This document shows positions 36,300 to 49,100 of a DNA stretch of 64,000 nucleotides, piece by piece; within the stretch, counting starts at the first letter, position 1, and each line of letters begins with the position of its first letter. The notes under the pieces are model-generated. The model searched no databases and was not told the DNA's origin. It saw only the letters and a program-made list of their open reading frames with translations. This stretch comes from Liolophura sinensis (lineage: Eukaryota; Mollusca; Polyplacophora; Chitonida; Chitonidae), in NCBI RefSeq assembly GCF_032854445.1, contig NC_088302.1, forward strand, positions 12,211,338 to 12,275,337. Reading direction: 5' to 3'. The position numbers and the translations under genes are program-made.

Positions 36300-37060
36300 A
36301 TAAAAATTATGGAGAGAATTGTAGAAGCCAGCCTGTAGTTTGTCAGTGGCGTGTCTTCTGGCAGGTTTTAGTACCTGCCTATCTCAATATCCAGCAACCA
36401 CAGCAGATTGGGGTTATTGGAATGCTAGAAGTCTGCTGAAGGTGTGCTTGTGACTTGTCAAGGGGCTGGCTTTAGTGTTGACTAGCTGTCACCATTTCCA
36501 GCAACCACAGCAGACTGGGATTAGAGGAATGCTAGAAGCCTGCTGAAGGTGTGCTTGTGGCCTTTCAGGTGACTGCTTTTAGTGTTGCCTAGCTGTCACC
36601 ATATCCAGCAACCACAGCAGATTGGGGTTAGTGGAATGTTAGAAGTCTGCTGAAGGTGTGCTTGTGGCCTTTCAGATGACTGGCTTTAGTGTTGCCTGGC
36701 TGTCACCATTTCCAGCAACCACAGCAGATTGGGGTTAGAGGAATGCTAGAAGTCTGCTGAAGGTGTGCTTGTGGCCTTTCAGGTGTCTGGTTTTAATGAT
36801 GCCTAGCCATCACCATATCCAGCAACCACATCTGACCTAGCAGTCACTATATCCACCAATCATATAAGATGGAGGCTAGTGAAATGTCAGAATCCTGATA
36901 GATATGTACTTTTGGCTTATCTGAGGGACTGGTTTTAGTATTTGGATATAGAAAACTATATATAAAAAAACTTTACATATAGTATTTAGCAAATGGAGGC
37001 TAAAAATGAATGGAATGCTAAAAGCAGATGAACTTGCAGCTTGAGAGCCTTCAGTCTGCT
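36300..37060 (+). repeat. 107-bp tandem repeat, about 5 good units plus decayed edge units
   Basis: The anchor CCAGCAACCACAGCAGA occurs at 36391, 36498 and 36605, then 36712, and CCAGCAACCACA again at 36819: spacing 107 bp each time. Other anchors are GGAATGCTAGAAGTCTGCTG and AAGGTGTGCTTGTGGCC. Central units are well conserved. Units after 36850 and before 36390 are increasingly diverged (for example GGAGGCTAGTGAAATGTCAG and GGTTTTAGTATTTGG). Confidence 0.9.
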
Positions 37061-38284
37061 TGGTTAACTGCACATGAATATATTATATATAATGTAGATG
37101 CATTGTTCATAGACCTGCTTTAATTCTTCGTGATTTTATTGTATGGTTTCACAATGAGGCAACGATTATGTATACATGTTATTAGATAACATAACACAAT
37201 TCAGTCATGTGAATTTTTCCTGAGTGTTACTTTCAGATCTAAACTAAAGTGAGTGGAAACAATTAGTTCATGGCATACTGTTATAAGAACAAAAAAGCTT
37301 TGATGTTGATAAAATAAAAAAAGGGAGAAAAAAAGACGACGACAAAAAAAAACTGAAGAGGACATTATGCTTATAAATACTGATTCACGGCTGAGATATG
37401 TTCGTTGACATCTGTTTTAAGCCATTAAGCCCCAGTCTAAATTTGTAGGAGTGTTAGTTTGGGTGCCAAGTCAACAACTGTGCCGAACCACTTTAAATGT
37501 TCCGAGCATAATTTATTTGGAAGGACAGAGAATCTGAGAAGTGACTGGAAGATAAATGTGCCCCCTGTGTCAAGGATAATGGCCCTAGGGTATTTTTTCA
37601 GTGGGCGAAAAGAGGCAGATAATAGCTGAGAATTTAAGAAAACTGGGAAGAGTTTTCAGATCTGGTTTCGATGATTTGTCGGAGAGCTTGTAACTAAGTA
37701 GGAGTAAGACTTTAAATCTCTGCTAGACCTGCTGGAGAGAGGGGATATTTTAAAGCTGCATGGGTGACTAATCTCTGTGATAGTGATAAGAGATCTGCGG
37801 CAAAATCATTTGATTTCCCCAGTTAGATACTCAGATGCTCAAGCCAGAATGAGGAAACACTTATGACATCCATATGTTGGAAATCAGATTATTTTTATCC
37901 AAGTTAACTTAATAGTTAATGCAATATGCTCATTTGTGGAGAACGTACACTGCCAGCGTTCTTTTCCTTCAAGTTGCTTTTTTTTCCTTTATTTTTTCTA
38001 CATATACTTGATCTTATCTCATTAAAATAGGAAAGACATCAATGGCATGCTCTTCCTAGAAAATGAAAAGATACTTTAATCAACGATTAAAGTTTTATGG
38101 AAAATGAAAAAAACATATTTCCCAAAAAGTGAGAATTTTTTTTCTCGTTTTTGAGGCATATTTTATATTTCTTACAATAACCCCTCTATTTTGTGTTTAT
38201 TTTCTGTCAATATTCCGAAATATTCGGAAACGATGTCATCAGTGAACATACTTGGAAATCAGGACCAACTTAGTGTCTCCAATT
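37061..38284. other. unique stretch, nothing recognised
   Basis: AT-rich, with an A-rich segment near 37310-37360. No coding or repeat signal. Confidence 0.5.
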
Positions 38285-38345
38285 CGAATGAATGATTATG
38301 GCTTAACGACACATCGGCAATATTTCAGCCATATCGTGGCGATCT
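38285..38345 (-). mobile_element. SINE 3' tail fragment (another family sharing the common tail)
   Basis: Reverse complement reads GCCACGATATGGCTGAAATA, TTGCCGATGTGTCGTTAAGC, CATAATCATTCATTC. This has the same layout as the shared SINE tail (AAATATT, short spacer, CGTTAA, CA-rich end) but a different sequence from families 1-3. Confidence 0.5.
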
Positions 38346-38436
38346 CCAATTCGAGCTCACATCCCAACAAAATTTTTGACAGCATGCTCGTTAATGTCTG
38401 GACTGGCCACTGGAGCCTTAATTATAGCCATTTTTT

Positions 38437-38618
38437 CGCTGTGAGTTCAAGCCCAGCTCAGGCTGGCTTCCTCTTAGGCCCGTACATGCATGGGAAGGTT
38501 TACCAGCAACGTGAGGATAATCGTGGATTTCCCTCGGGCTCTGCTTGGTTTCCCCCTACAATAATGTTGTCCGCCGTTGTTTAGGTGAAATACCAAAACA
38601 CCAATCAATCAAAATAAA
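38437..38618 (+). mobile_element. SINE family 1, copy without A box head
   Basis: Starts at GCTGTGAGTTCAAGCCCAGC (B box), then GGGAAGGTTTACCAGC, CGTGGATTTCCCTCGGG, CCCCTACAATAATGTTG, a shortened tail and CCAAAACACCAATCAATC. Confidence 0.82.
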
Positions 38619-39658
38619 CGAACATAGCCATTTTTACACCCAGAGATAAAGGTGAGAGTCTCTGTTAAAAAATAAAAGACAAGTGTTTCATGTATCCTTT
38701 AAGACAGGTTTTGAAGTGATACTTGCATGTATGCCGTTTTATAAGTGGAATGCATGTGGAATGCAAATTTGTACACGTTATGTGGGTTATCCCAAAAAAA
38801 ACCCCCCCAAAACAAATTTAACTGTAAAGTGGGATGTCTTAGCAGTAATTATCAGTTCATGTGTGTACGTATTATTGTAAGGTAACCCTTGCTGCCAGTC
38901 AGAGTGCACGCAAGATTTTTAGATATCGTCACCTGTCGTGGTGGCTCCATTTTGGATTCAAATTTTAACTTAAACCATTGTAGTTTCGATGAAACTTTCT
39001 TGAACAGTGAGAAACATGTAGTAGCTAATGTGATATTCATCTTGTATGGAATTCTTCACACATCTTATTCACCATCTGTGCGTTGAAACTGACATCCATA
39101 CACCAGCTACCAACCAAGATGGACGTTCCAGGTCAGTAATGGGAAGGCCATTTCCCAAAACAACATTTAACATAAACCTCCAAAGAAGTAAGAAAGTATA
39201 TACTCCAGTACTGGGTGCCATGGTAACATGTACACAGGTAACATCATGAATGCTTCATGAATCATGTGCCAGTAGAATAGACTGAATTCAATCTCTTAAG
39301 AAAAAGCAGCCTGTCCTGAGCTTTCTTTTTTGGGGAAGTGAATGCCTGCAGGAACTTAGTTCCACTTTGATGGCACTTCAGTCCCACTTCAGGCATGCTA
39401 GGGTCTAGAATCATAAGTCACTTGAATAATAATATTTCAAACTGTCAAGAAAGTACTTTCATGTAGGAAGCCTGTTGTGTTTCAAAGTCCAGGTTTCCTG
39501 TAGGCATAAGAGTGTTGAGTTGTATTGCTCAGTTTGCCCTTCTTCTACATTAAGATTTGGAATATAGAAATGCAGTTCTCTGATTGTTTTAATTTATGAG
39601 GGCTGGCTGAGACCAAAGAAGCTGATTTGTTTGGACACTTGAGGTGTGGTCTCAGTCC
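38619..39658. other. unique stretch, nothing recognised
   Basis: Several 60-70 codon frames on both strands overlap one another; none has a motif. Confidence 0.5.
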
Positions 39659-39777
39659 TGGCCATGAACAGGTAATTTGTGGAGCCATGGACATGTAATT
39701 TGTGAAGCCATGGACAGGTAATTTGTTTTAGCCAGGGACAGGTAATTTGTGGAGCCATGGACAGGTAATTTGTGGAT
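39659..39777 (+). repeat. short tandem repeat, about 23-bp unit, 5 copies
   Basis: Repetition of AGCCATGGACAGGTAATTTG with small changes (GCCATGAACAGG, GCCATGGACATG, GCCAGGGACAGG). Confidence 0.88.
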
Positions 39778-39916
39778 TTCTCCCGCTGTCCCCTGCTTGT
39801 GAATGAGGCCTTGGTGATTATAGGCAGCCCACTTTGCTTGTGTAACAGTTTGTGCGTGCAGTCCAACATTCTATGAAGACCACATGTTTTCCCATCATCG
39901 GTGTGTCCATTTAATG

Positions 39917-41060
39917 GGGCAAAAGTTTAATACAGGCACACTGGTTGAGGCAAACATAAAAACTGACTGCTTTAGTATAAGTGAGAAATTCTTGATTACA
40001 GGCAGCGAAATTTGGCCTGCCGGCGAAACCCAGAAATCGGTTACGTCTTTTCCGCCTCGCCTAACCGATCATTCGGTTACGCCACGTATGTTTATCAACC
40101 CGATTGGTTACGCTAATTGTTTACGTGGTTTATGTTTCAGGCATCATTATGTGATCATTAATAAAAGTATTCAGCTCAATGTTATTTTTTTTTTCTTTTC
40201 TATATCTAGCAGCTCATACCGTAAGGTTGGTGAACAAAAGAAAGAGAAATTTTTACACTCACACGGTGTTTTCAACGTTGTGTGTTGCCTGGTTGGTAGG
40301 CCTACTTGACTCCTGTGGCACATTTTTACGTGAAATTCCGTTATACAGGCTTATATGTTTGCAATATGCCCAGCCCAACATTAAGTACTTCCAGTAAGTG
40401 TCATTACGGTATTGGGGAGCGAGTTTGGTATCCCTGATTACTGATAATTAACGCAGTTTCCAACGCACGTGGTGTGAGTCTTACCATAGTGATATATATA
40501 TATACAGTATATATATACTCGCTACAGGGCCGGGAGAGACCTTGACGTCACAGGCCTGTGCTCTAAATCAGAACGCAGCCGGTGAGGGTCCCGTAAGGGT
40601 TCCATCATTCTGTACGGTAGACTCGACTAATTTGCGCTCTAGTAGCAGTTAAACTACATGTACATGAAAAGGTAACCTTGTTTTATTTACTTGCGTGATC
40701 GTGAAAAGATAAGTCAAAATAAATAATTTGAGTAATTATCTCAAAGCCTGTAAAGCATATATGAATGATTACATTTCCATGTGACCAGCACAGGCAGCTG
40801 GCTGTGGCTGAAATCGATGTTTCTATTTTTAGACGCGTTGCCATACTGGCCGCGTTGTGATTATGAAAGCTGTTCAGTCCAGTTTTATCTGTAGTTACCT
40901 AATGCACACTGACTCTAAGAACGTTTCTCGTTGGACAGTTGGCCTAACCGATTTTCCGGTTAGCCAAATTGAACCGCACGTAACCGTTTGCGCGACCGAC
41001 GGTTTCGTTCGCGCCAAATTTCGCTGCCTGGATTATGACATTAAAAAGCAATCAAAGTAC
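39917..41060 (+). mobile_element. SINE family 3 fragment, split by the TIR element
   Basis: The left part 39917-39998 carries AATACAGGCACACTGGTTG and ATAAGTGAGAAATTCTTG. The right part begins at 41031 with GATTATGACATTAAAAAGC then AATCAAAG. Joined across the insertion, the tail aligns without gaps to the SINE tail (TTCTTGAGTATGGCG and following). The head is not recognisable. Confidence 0.65.
39999..41030. mobile_element. 1,032-bp non-autonomous DNA transposon with TIRs and 5-bp TSD
   Basis: The left end CAGGCAGCGAAATTTGGCC and the right end, whose reverse complement is CAGGCAGCGAAATTTGGCGC, are perfect inverted repeats over 18 bp. GATTA flanks both sides (39994-39998 and 41031-41035). Subterminal regions on both sides carry repeated CGGTTACG / CGTAACCG / TAACCGA motifs (40038-40125 and 40943-40990), resembling clustered transposase-binding sites. 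The interior is more GC-rich than its surroundings and contains a long AT palindrome near 40492-40516. No transposase is recognisable in any frame; the 141-codon frame crossing its left end starts outside it. The superfamily is uncertain: CAGG ends and 5-bp duplication do not clearly match one I know. Confidence 0.88.
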
Positions 41061-41130
41061 ATGTAAGTGTCTTAAGTGTAAGACATGCATCTCTTGGGTT
41101 TTCATCTTCTTGTTTTCCCTTCAATGATTG

Positions 41131-41912
41131 TTAATAGTGACCAAGGTACTTTGTGTAACGATCAAGGTACATGTACTTTGTGTAATGACCAAGATACTTT
41201 GTGTAACGATCAAGGTACATGTACTTTGTGTAATGGACCAAGGTACTGTGTGTAACGATCAAGGTATATGTATTTTGTGTAATGACCAAGGTACTTTGTG
41301 TAACGATCAAGGTACATGTCCTTTGTGTAATGATCAATATACTTTGTGTAACGACCAAGGCTCTTTGTGTAATGATCAAGGTATATGTACTTTGTGTAAT
41401 GGCCAAGATAGTTTGCCGTACATGGAAGGTCTGCCAGCAACCTGTGAATGGTTGTGGGTTTCCCCCGGAATCTGCCCGGTTTCCTCTCAGCATAATGGTG
41501 GCCGCCATCCTATAAATGAAATATTCTTGAGTACGGCGTAAAACACCAGTCAAATAAATAAATAAATAAATAAGATACTTTGTGTATTGATCAAGGTACA
41601 TGCACTTTGTGTAATGACCAATATACTTTGTGTACTGACCAGATACTTTGTGTAATGATCAAGGTGTGTGTACTTTTTGTAATGACCAAGATACTTTGTG
41701 TAACGATCAAGGTACATGTACTTTGTGTAATGACCAAGGTACTGTGTGTAATGATCAAGGTATATGTATTTTTGTGTAATGACCAAGGTACTTTGTGTAA
41801 CGATCAAGGTACTGTAGTGACCAATATACTTTGTTTAAGGACCCAAGATATTTTGTGTAACGATCAAGGTACATGTACTTTGTGTAATGACCGAGTTAAA
41901 TTTCGCAATAAC
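41131..41912 (+). repeat. alternating 21/27-bp (48-bp dimer) tandem array, SINE-interrupted
   Basis: Subunits GACCAAGGTACTTTGTGTAA (21-bp class) and GATCAAGGTACATGTAC + TTTGTGTAAT (27-bp class) alternate, so the higher-order unit is 48 bp. Irregular order and deletions appear after 41573. 48 is divisible by 3, which leaves long but meaningless open frames on both strands. Confidence 0.9.
41411..41571 (+). mobile_element. SINE family 1, 5'-truncated, inserted in the 48-bp array
   Basis: ATGGAAGGTCTGCCAGC, GAATGGTTGTGGGTTTCC, CATAATGGTGGCC, GAAATATTCTTGAGTACGGC, AAAACACCAGTCAAATAAAT. Flanked by AAGATA (41405-41410 and 41572-41577); removing it restores the array register. Confidence 0.9.
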
Positions 41913-42749
41913 AATCAAATAAACATATACTAAGTACATGTAAGTGTTTTTTAAGTTGGTGTATTTACTGCATGGGTAATTTCCACTGGATGTGGGCAGC
42001 TAGGAGAAAGTGTGATACCTTCTGCGTTATGATGGTCTAGTTTCTCCCTCCATTATAGGAAATAGTTTCAAAAGGTAATCAACTTTGTGTATATACCAGC
42101 AAGGTACACTTTTAGTCTTTGTTTCACTCACTGTAACTGTGCTTTTTCATCCAGAACTCACAGAAGCAGGGTTTATAAGTACATGACCTGGTACCATTTG
42201 ATTGAGGGTCAGGGTTACAGATACTGTGGAAAAAAACAGTGGAAAAAGTGACTAGGTTGTCAAATGTCTTGTAATGATGACATAAAATGTGAGTGATGAA
42301 TGGGTTTATGGCTGACCTTTGGTTTTTGGGAACGTAGTTTATTCACAATTCGTGCCTGCACAGAAGTTGATGAAGCTCTCTGCAGGTTGACAAATGCTCT
42401 GTATGGGTGTAATCTTAATGGTACAAGGTAGTCAGGTTAGAGTTTGGATAATAGTCATTGTTAGTCAACTTGATATGAAACAAAACAATTGGTTGCTCTG
42501 CGGCAGCGGTACGTTCCATTCAAGAAAGTGGAAGTTTTGTGGAAATGTTTAATGTACAATACGTGTGAGAATAATTGTGGCTGAAGGTTGCGTGTAAAAT
42601 TCAGAGTTCCCACTGGGCTTTGAAATCCTTTAAAGCACTGGAATTTTGTTGAAAGGGTTTTGAAAGCCCTTAAAGTTTTTTAATGTTAAATGTCTTTACA
42701 AAGTGCTATGAATGAAATAAGATATGAAATACCAAAATGGAATCTACTG
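41913..42749. other. unique stretch, nothing recognised
   Basis: About 840 bp of AT-rich DNA without coding or repeat signal. Confidence 0.5.
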
Positions 42750-42966
42750 TAATTCTTCAACCTTTTCATATATTTGCAAGGTGTTTATTCAAGCATACCT
42801 GAAGGTATTATTCTGCATTGACTGATAAAATTATACTTTTGGTGAAGGGCTGAAACTGGCTAATTCTACAAACGTATTTTTGTCTCCAAATCAAATTAAA
42901 AATGTGCAAAAATTCCATTGGAAGTCATTCATTCATACGAAAAAAAAAAAAAGGTTGTAGGTATTA
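42750..42966 (+). mobile_element. MITE family A, copy 4
   Basis: Starts TAATTCTTCAACCTTTTCAT and ends with a decayed inverted repeat (AAGGTTGTAGGTATTA). The interior matches the other copies (CAAGGTGTTTATTCAAGC, TTTTTGTCTCCAAATCAAAT). 217 bp. An A-rich run replaces part of the right terminal repeat. Confidence 0.8.
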
Positions 42967-43109
42967 ATTTACACATGAAAGTTAATTCTACTTAAAATGA
43001 GTAATTGTCTTTGAAAGTGCTGGAAAACTTATGGGGGTGTCAGATTCTTCAAAGTCCTTGAAAAACACTGCTGATAATTCACCATGAAAATTATTCTGGT
43101 TCACTTATA

Positions 43110-46100
43110 CCTACTTGTGTCTGTAATGGCTTTTCTGTCTACACCACATACATACTTGATCTGTAATGGCTTTTCTGTCTACACCACATACATACTTGAT
43201 CTGTAATGGCTTTTCTGTCTACACCACATACATACTTGATCTGTAATGGCTTTTCTGTCTACACCACATACATACTTGATCTGTAATGGCTTTTCTGTCT
43301 ACACCACATACATACTTGATCTGTAATGGCTTTTCTGTCTACACCACATACATACTTGATCTGTAATGGCTTTTCTGTCTACACCACATACATACTTGAT
43401 CTGTAATGGCTTTCCTGTCTACACCACATACATACTTGATCTGTAATGGCTTTCCTGTCTACACCACATACATACTTGATCTGTAATGGCTTTTCTGTCT
43501 ACACCACATACATACTTGATCTGTAATGGCTTTTCTGTCTACACCACATACATACTTGATCTGTAATGGCTTTTCTGTCTACACCACATACATACTTGAT
43601 CTGTAATGGCTTTTCTGTCTACACCACATACATACTTGATCTGTAATGGCTTTTCTGTCTACACCACATACATACTTGATCTGTAATGGCTTTTCTGTCT
43701 ACACCACATACATACTTGATCTGTAATGGCTTTTCTGTCTACACCACATACATACTTGATCTGTAATGGCTTTTCTGTCTACACCACATACATACTTGAT
43801 CTGTAATGGCTTTTCTGTCTACACCACATACATACTTGATCTGTAATGGCTTTTCTGTGTACACCGCATACATACTTGATCTGTAATGGCTTTTCTGTCT
43901 ACACCGCATACATACTTGATCTGTAATGGCTTTTCTGTCTACACCGCATACATACTTGATCTGTAATGGCTTTCCTGTCTACACCACATACATACTTGAT
44001 CTGTAATGGCTTTTCTGTCTACACCACATACATACTTGATCTGTAATGGCTTTTCTGTCTACACCACATACATACTTGATCTGTAATGGCTTTTCTGTCT
44101 ACACCACATACATACTTGATCTGTAATGGCTTTTCTGTCTACACCACATACATACTTGATCTGTAATGGCTTTTCTGTCTACACCACATACATACTTGAT
44201 CTGTAATGGCTTTTCTGTCTACACCACATACATACTTGATCTGTAATGGCTTTTCTGTCTACACCGCATACATACTTGATCTGTAATGGCTTTTCTGTCT
44301 ACACCGCATACATACTTGATCTGTAATGGCTTTCCTGTCTACACACAATACATACTTGATCTGTAATGGCTTTTCTGTCTACACCACATACATACTTGAT
44401 CTGTAATGGCTTTTTCTGTCTACACCACGTACATACTTGATCTGTAATGGCTTTTCTGTCTACACCGCATACATACTTGATCTGTAATGGCTTTTCTGTC
44501 TACACCGCATACATACTTGATCTGTAATGGCTTTCCTGTCTACACCACATACATACTTGATCTGTAATGGCTTTTCTGTCTACACCACATACATACTTGA
44601 TCTGTAATGGCTTTTCTGTCTACACCACATACATACTTGATCTGTAATGGCTTTTCTGTCTACACCACATACATACTTGATCTGTAATGGCTTTTCTGTC
44701 TACACACATACATACTTGATCTGTAATGGCTTTTCTGTCTACACCACATACATACTTGATCTGTAATGGCTTTTCTGTCTACACCACATACATACTTGAT
44801 CTGTAATGGCTTTTCTGTCTACACCGCATACATACTTGATCTGTAATGGCTTTTCTGTCTACACCGCATACATACTTGATCTGTAATGGCTTTTCTGTCT
44901 ACACCACGTACATACTTGATCTGTAATGGAAGGGGCTTTTCTGTCTACACCACATACATACTTGTGTCTGTAATGGCTTTTCTGTCTACACCACATACAT
45001 ACTTGATCTGTAATGGCTTTTCTGTCTACACCACATACATACTTGATCTGTAATGGCTTTTCTGTCTACACCGCATACATACTTGATCTGTAATGGCTTT
45101 TCTGTCTACACCACATACATACTTGATCTGTAATGGCTTTTCTGTCTACACCAACATTACATACTTGATCTGTAATGGCTTTTCTGTCTACACCACATAC
45201 ATACTTGATCTGTAATGGCTTTTCTGTCTACACCACATACATACTTGATCTGTAACATGGCTTTTCTGTCTACACCCACTTACATTACTTGATCTGTAAT
45301 GGCTTTTCTGTCTACACCACATACATACTTGATCTGTAATGGCTTTTCTGTCTACACCACATACATACTTGTGTCTGTAATGGCTGTATTCTAGTCTACA
45401 CCCACATACATACTTGATCTGTAATGGCNNNNNNNNNNNNNNNNNNNNNNNNNNNNNNNNNNNNNNNNNNNNNNNNNNNNNNNNNNNNNNNNNNNNNNNN
45501 NNNNNNNNNNNNNNNNNNNNNNNNNNNNNNNNNNNNNNNNNNNNNNNNNNNNNNNNNNNNNNNNNNNNNNNNNNNNNNNNNNNNNNNNNNNNNNNNNNNN
45601 NNNNNNNNNNNNNNNNNNNNNNNNNNNNCTGTAATGGCTTTTCTGTCTACACCACATACATACTTGATCTGTAATGGCTTTTCTGTCTACACCACGTACA
45701 TACTTGATCTGTAATGGCTTTTCTGTCTACACCACATTACATACTTGATCTGTAATGGCTTTTCTGTCCTACACCACATACATACTTGATCTGTAATGGC
45801 TTTTCTGTCTACACCACGTACATACTTGATCTGTAATGGCTTTTCTGTCTACACCACGTACATACTTGATCTGTAATGGCTTTTCTGTCTACACCACGTA
45901 CATACTTGATCTGTAATGGCTTTTTCTGTCTACACCACATACATACTTGATCTGTAATGGCTTTTCTGTCTACACCACGTACATACTTGATCTGTAATGG
46001 CTTTTCTGTCTACACCACATACATACTTGATCTGTAATGGCTTTTCTGTCTACACCACGTACATACTTGTGTCTGTAATGGCTTTTCTGTCTACACCGCA

Positions 46101-49100
46101 TACATACTTGATCTGTAATGGCTTTCCTGTCTACACCACATACATACTTGTGTCTGTAATGGCTTTTCTGTCTACACCACGTACATACTTGATCTGTAAT
46201 GGCTTTTCTGTCTACACCACGTACATACTTGATCTGTAATGGCTTTTCTGTCTACACCACATACATACTTGATCTGTAATGGCTTTTCTGTCTACACCAC
46301 ATACATACTTGATCTGTAATGGCTTTCCTGTCTACACCACATACATACTTGATCTGTAATGGCTTTTCTGTCTACACCACGTACATACTTGATCTGTAAT
46401 GGCTTTTCTGTCTACACCACATACATACTTGATCTGTAATGGCTTTTCTGTCTACACCACATACATACTTGATCTGTAATGGCTTTTCTGTCTACACCAA
46501 CATACATACTTGATCTGTAATGGCTTTTCTGTCTACACCACGTACATACTTGATCTGTAATGGCTTTTCTGTCTACACCACATACATACTTGATCTGTAA
46601 TGGCTTTTCTGTCTACACCACGTACATACTTGTGTCTGTAATGGCTTTTCTGTCTACACCACGTACATACTTGATCTGTAATGGCTTTTCTGTCTACACC
46701 ACATACATACTTGATCTGTAATGGCTTTTCTGTCTACACCACGTACATACTTGTGTCTGTAATGGCTTTTCTGTCTACACCACATACATACTTGTGTCTG
46801 TAATGGCTTTTCTGTCTACACACGTACATACTCTTGATCTGTAATGGCTTTTCTGTCTACACCACGTACATACTTGATCTGTAATGGGCTTTTCTGTCTA
46901 CACCACATACATACTTGATCTGTAATGGCTTTTCTGTCTACACCACGTACATACTTGATCTGTAATGGCTTTTCTGTCTACACCACATACATACTTGATC
47001 TGTAATGGCTTTTCTGTCTACACCACATACATACTGATCTGTAATGGCTTTTCTGTCTACACCACGTACATACTTGATCTGTAATGCTTTTCTGTCTACA
47101 CCACGTTACATACTTGATCTGTAATGGCTTTTCTGTCTACACCACGTACATACTTGATCTGTAATGGGCTTTTCTGTCTACACCACATACATACTTGATC
47201 TGTAATGGCTTTTCTGTCTACACCACGTACATACTTGATCTGTAATGGCTTTTCTGTCTACACCACATACATACTTGATCTGTAATGGCTTTTCTGTCTA
47301 CACCACGTACATACTTGTGTCTGTAATGGCTTTTCTGTCTACACCGCATACATACTTGATCTGTAATGGCTTTCCTGTCTACACCACATACATACTTGTG
47401 TCTGTAATGGCTTTTCTGTCTACACCACGTACATACTTGATCTGTAATGGCTTTTCTGTCTACACCACGTACATACTTGATCTGTAATGGCTTTTCTGTC
47501 TACACCACATACATACTTGATCTGTAATGGCTTTTCTGTCTACACCACATACATACTTGATCTGTAATGGCTTTCCTGTCTACACCACATACATACTTGA
47601 TCTGTAATGGCTTTTCTGTCTACACCACGTACATACTTGATCTGTAATGGCTTTTCTGTCTACACCACATACATACTTGATCTGTAATGGCTTTTCTGTC
47701 TACACCACATACATACTTGATCTGTAATGGCTCTTTTCTGTCTACACCACATACATACTTGATCTGTAATGGCTTTTCTGTCTACACCACATACATACTT
47801 GATCTGTAATGGCTTTTCTGTCTACACCACGTACATACTTGATCTGTAATGGCTTTCTGTCTACACCACATACATACTTGATCTGTAATGGCTTTTCTGT
47901 CTACACCACATACATACTTGATCTGTAATGGCTTTTCTGTCTACACCACGTACATACTTGATCTGTAATGGCTTTTCTGTCTACACCACATACATACTTG
48001 TGTCTGTAATGGCTTTTCTGTCTACACCACATACATACTTGATCTGTAATGGCTTTTCTGTCTACACCACGTACATACTTGATCTGTAATGGCTTTTCTG
48101 TCTACACCACATACATACTTGATCTGTAATGGCTTTTCTGTCTACACCGCATACATACTTGATCTGTAATGGCTTTTCTGTCTACACCACGTACATACTT
48201 GATCTGTAATGGCTTTTCTGTCTACACCACGTACATACTTGATCTGTAATGGCTTTTCTGTCTACACCACATACATACTTGATCTGTAATGGCTTTTCTG
48301 TCTACACCACATACATACTTGATCTGTAATGGCTTTTCTGTCTACACCACATACATACTTGATCTGTAATGGCTTTTCTGTCTACACCACGTACATACTT
48401 GATCTGTAATGGCTTTTCTGTCTACACCACGTACATACTTGATCTGTAATGGCTTTTCTGTCTACACCACATACATACTTGATCTGTAATGGCTTTTCTG
48501 TCTACACCACATACATACTTGATCTGTAATGGCTTTTCTGTCTACACCACATACATACTTGATCTGTAATGGCTTTTCTGTCTACACCGCATACATACTT
48601 GATCTGTAATGGCTTTTCTGTCTACACCACGTACATACTTGATCTGTAATGGCTTTTCTGTCTACACCACGTACATACTTGATCTGTAATGGCTTTTCTG
48701 TCTACACCACGTACATACTTGATCTGTAATGGCTTTCCTGTCTACACCACGTACATACTTGATCTGTAATGGCTTTTCTGTCTACACCACATACATACTT
48801 GATCTGTAATGGCTTTCCTGTCTACACCACATACATACTTGATCTGTAATGGCTTTTCTTTCTACACCACATACATACTTGATCTGTAATGGCTTTTCTG
48901 TCTACACCACGTACATACTTGATCTGTAATGGCTTTTCTGTCTACACCACATACATACTTGATCTGTAATGGCTTTTCTGTCTACACCACATACATACTT
49001 GATCTGTAATGGCTTTCCTGTCTACACCACATACATACTTGATCTGTAATGGCTTTTCTTTCTACACCACATACATACTTGATCTGTAATGGCTTTTCTG

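Noticed and set aside
39884-40309. 141-codon frame crossing the left end of the TIR element as a transposase
   Set aside because: It starts outside the element and shows no DDE/D pattern or zinc finger; the element looks non-autonomous.
41128-41933. Long overlapping frames on both strands (up to 156 codons)
   Set aside because: The 48-bp dimer is divisible by three, which keeps all frames open; some run into the SINE. No motif.
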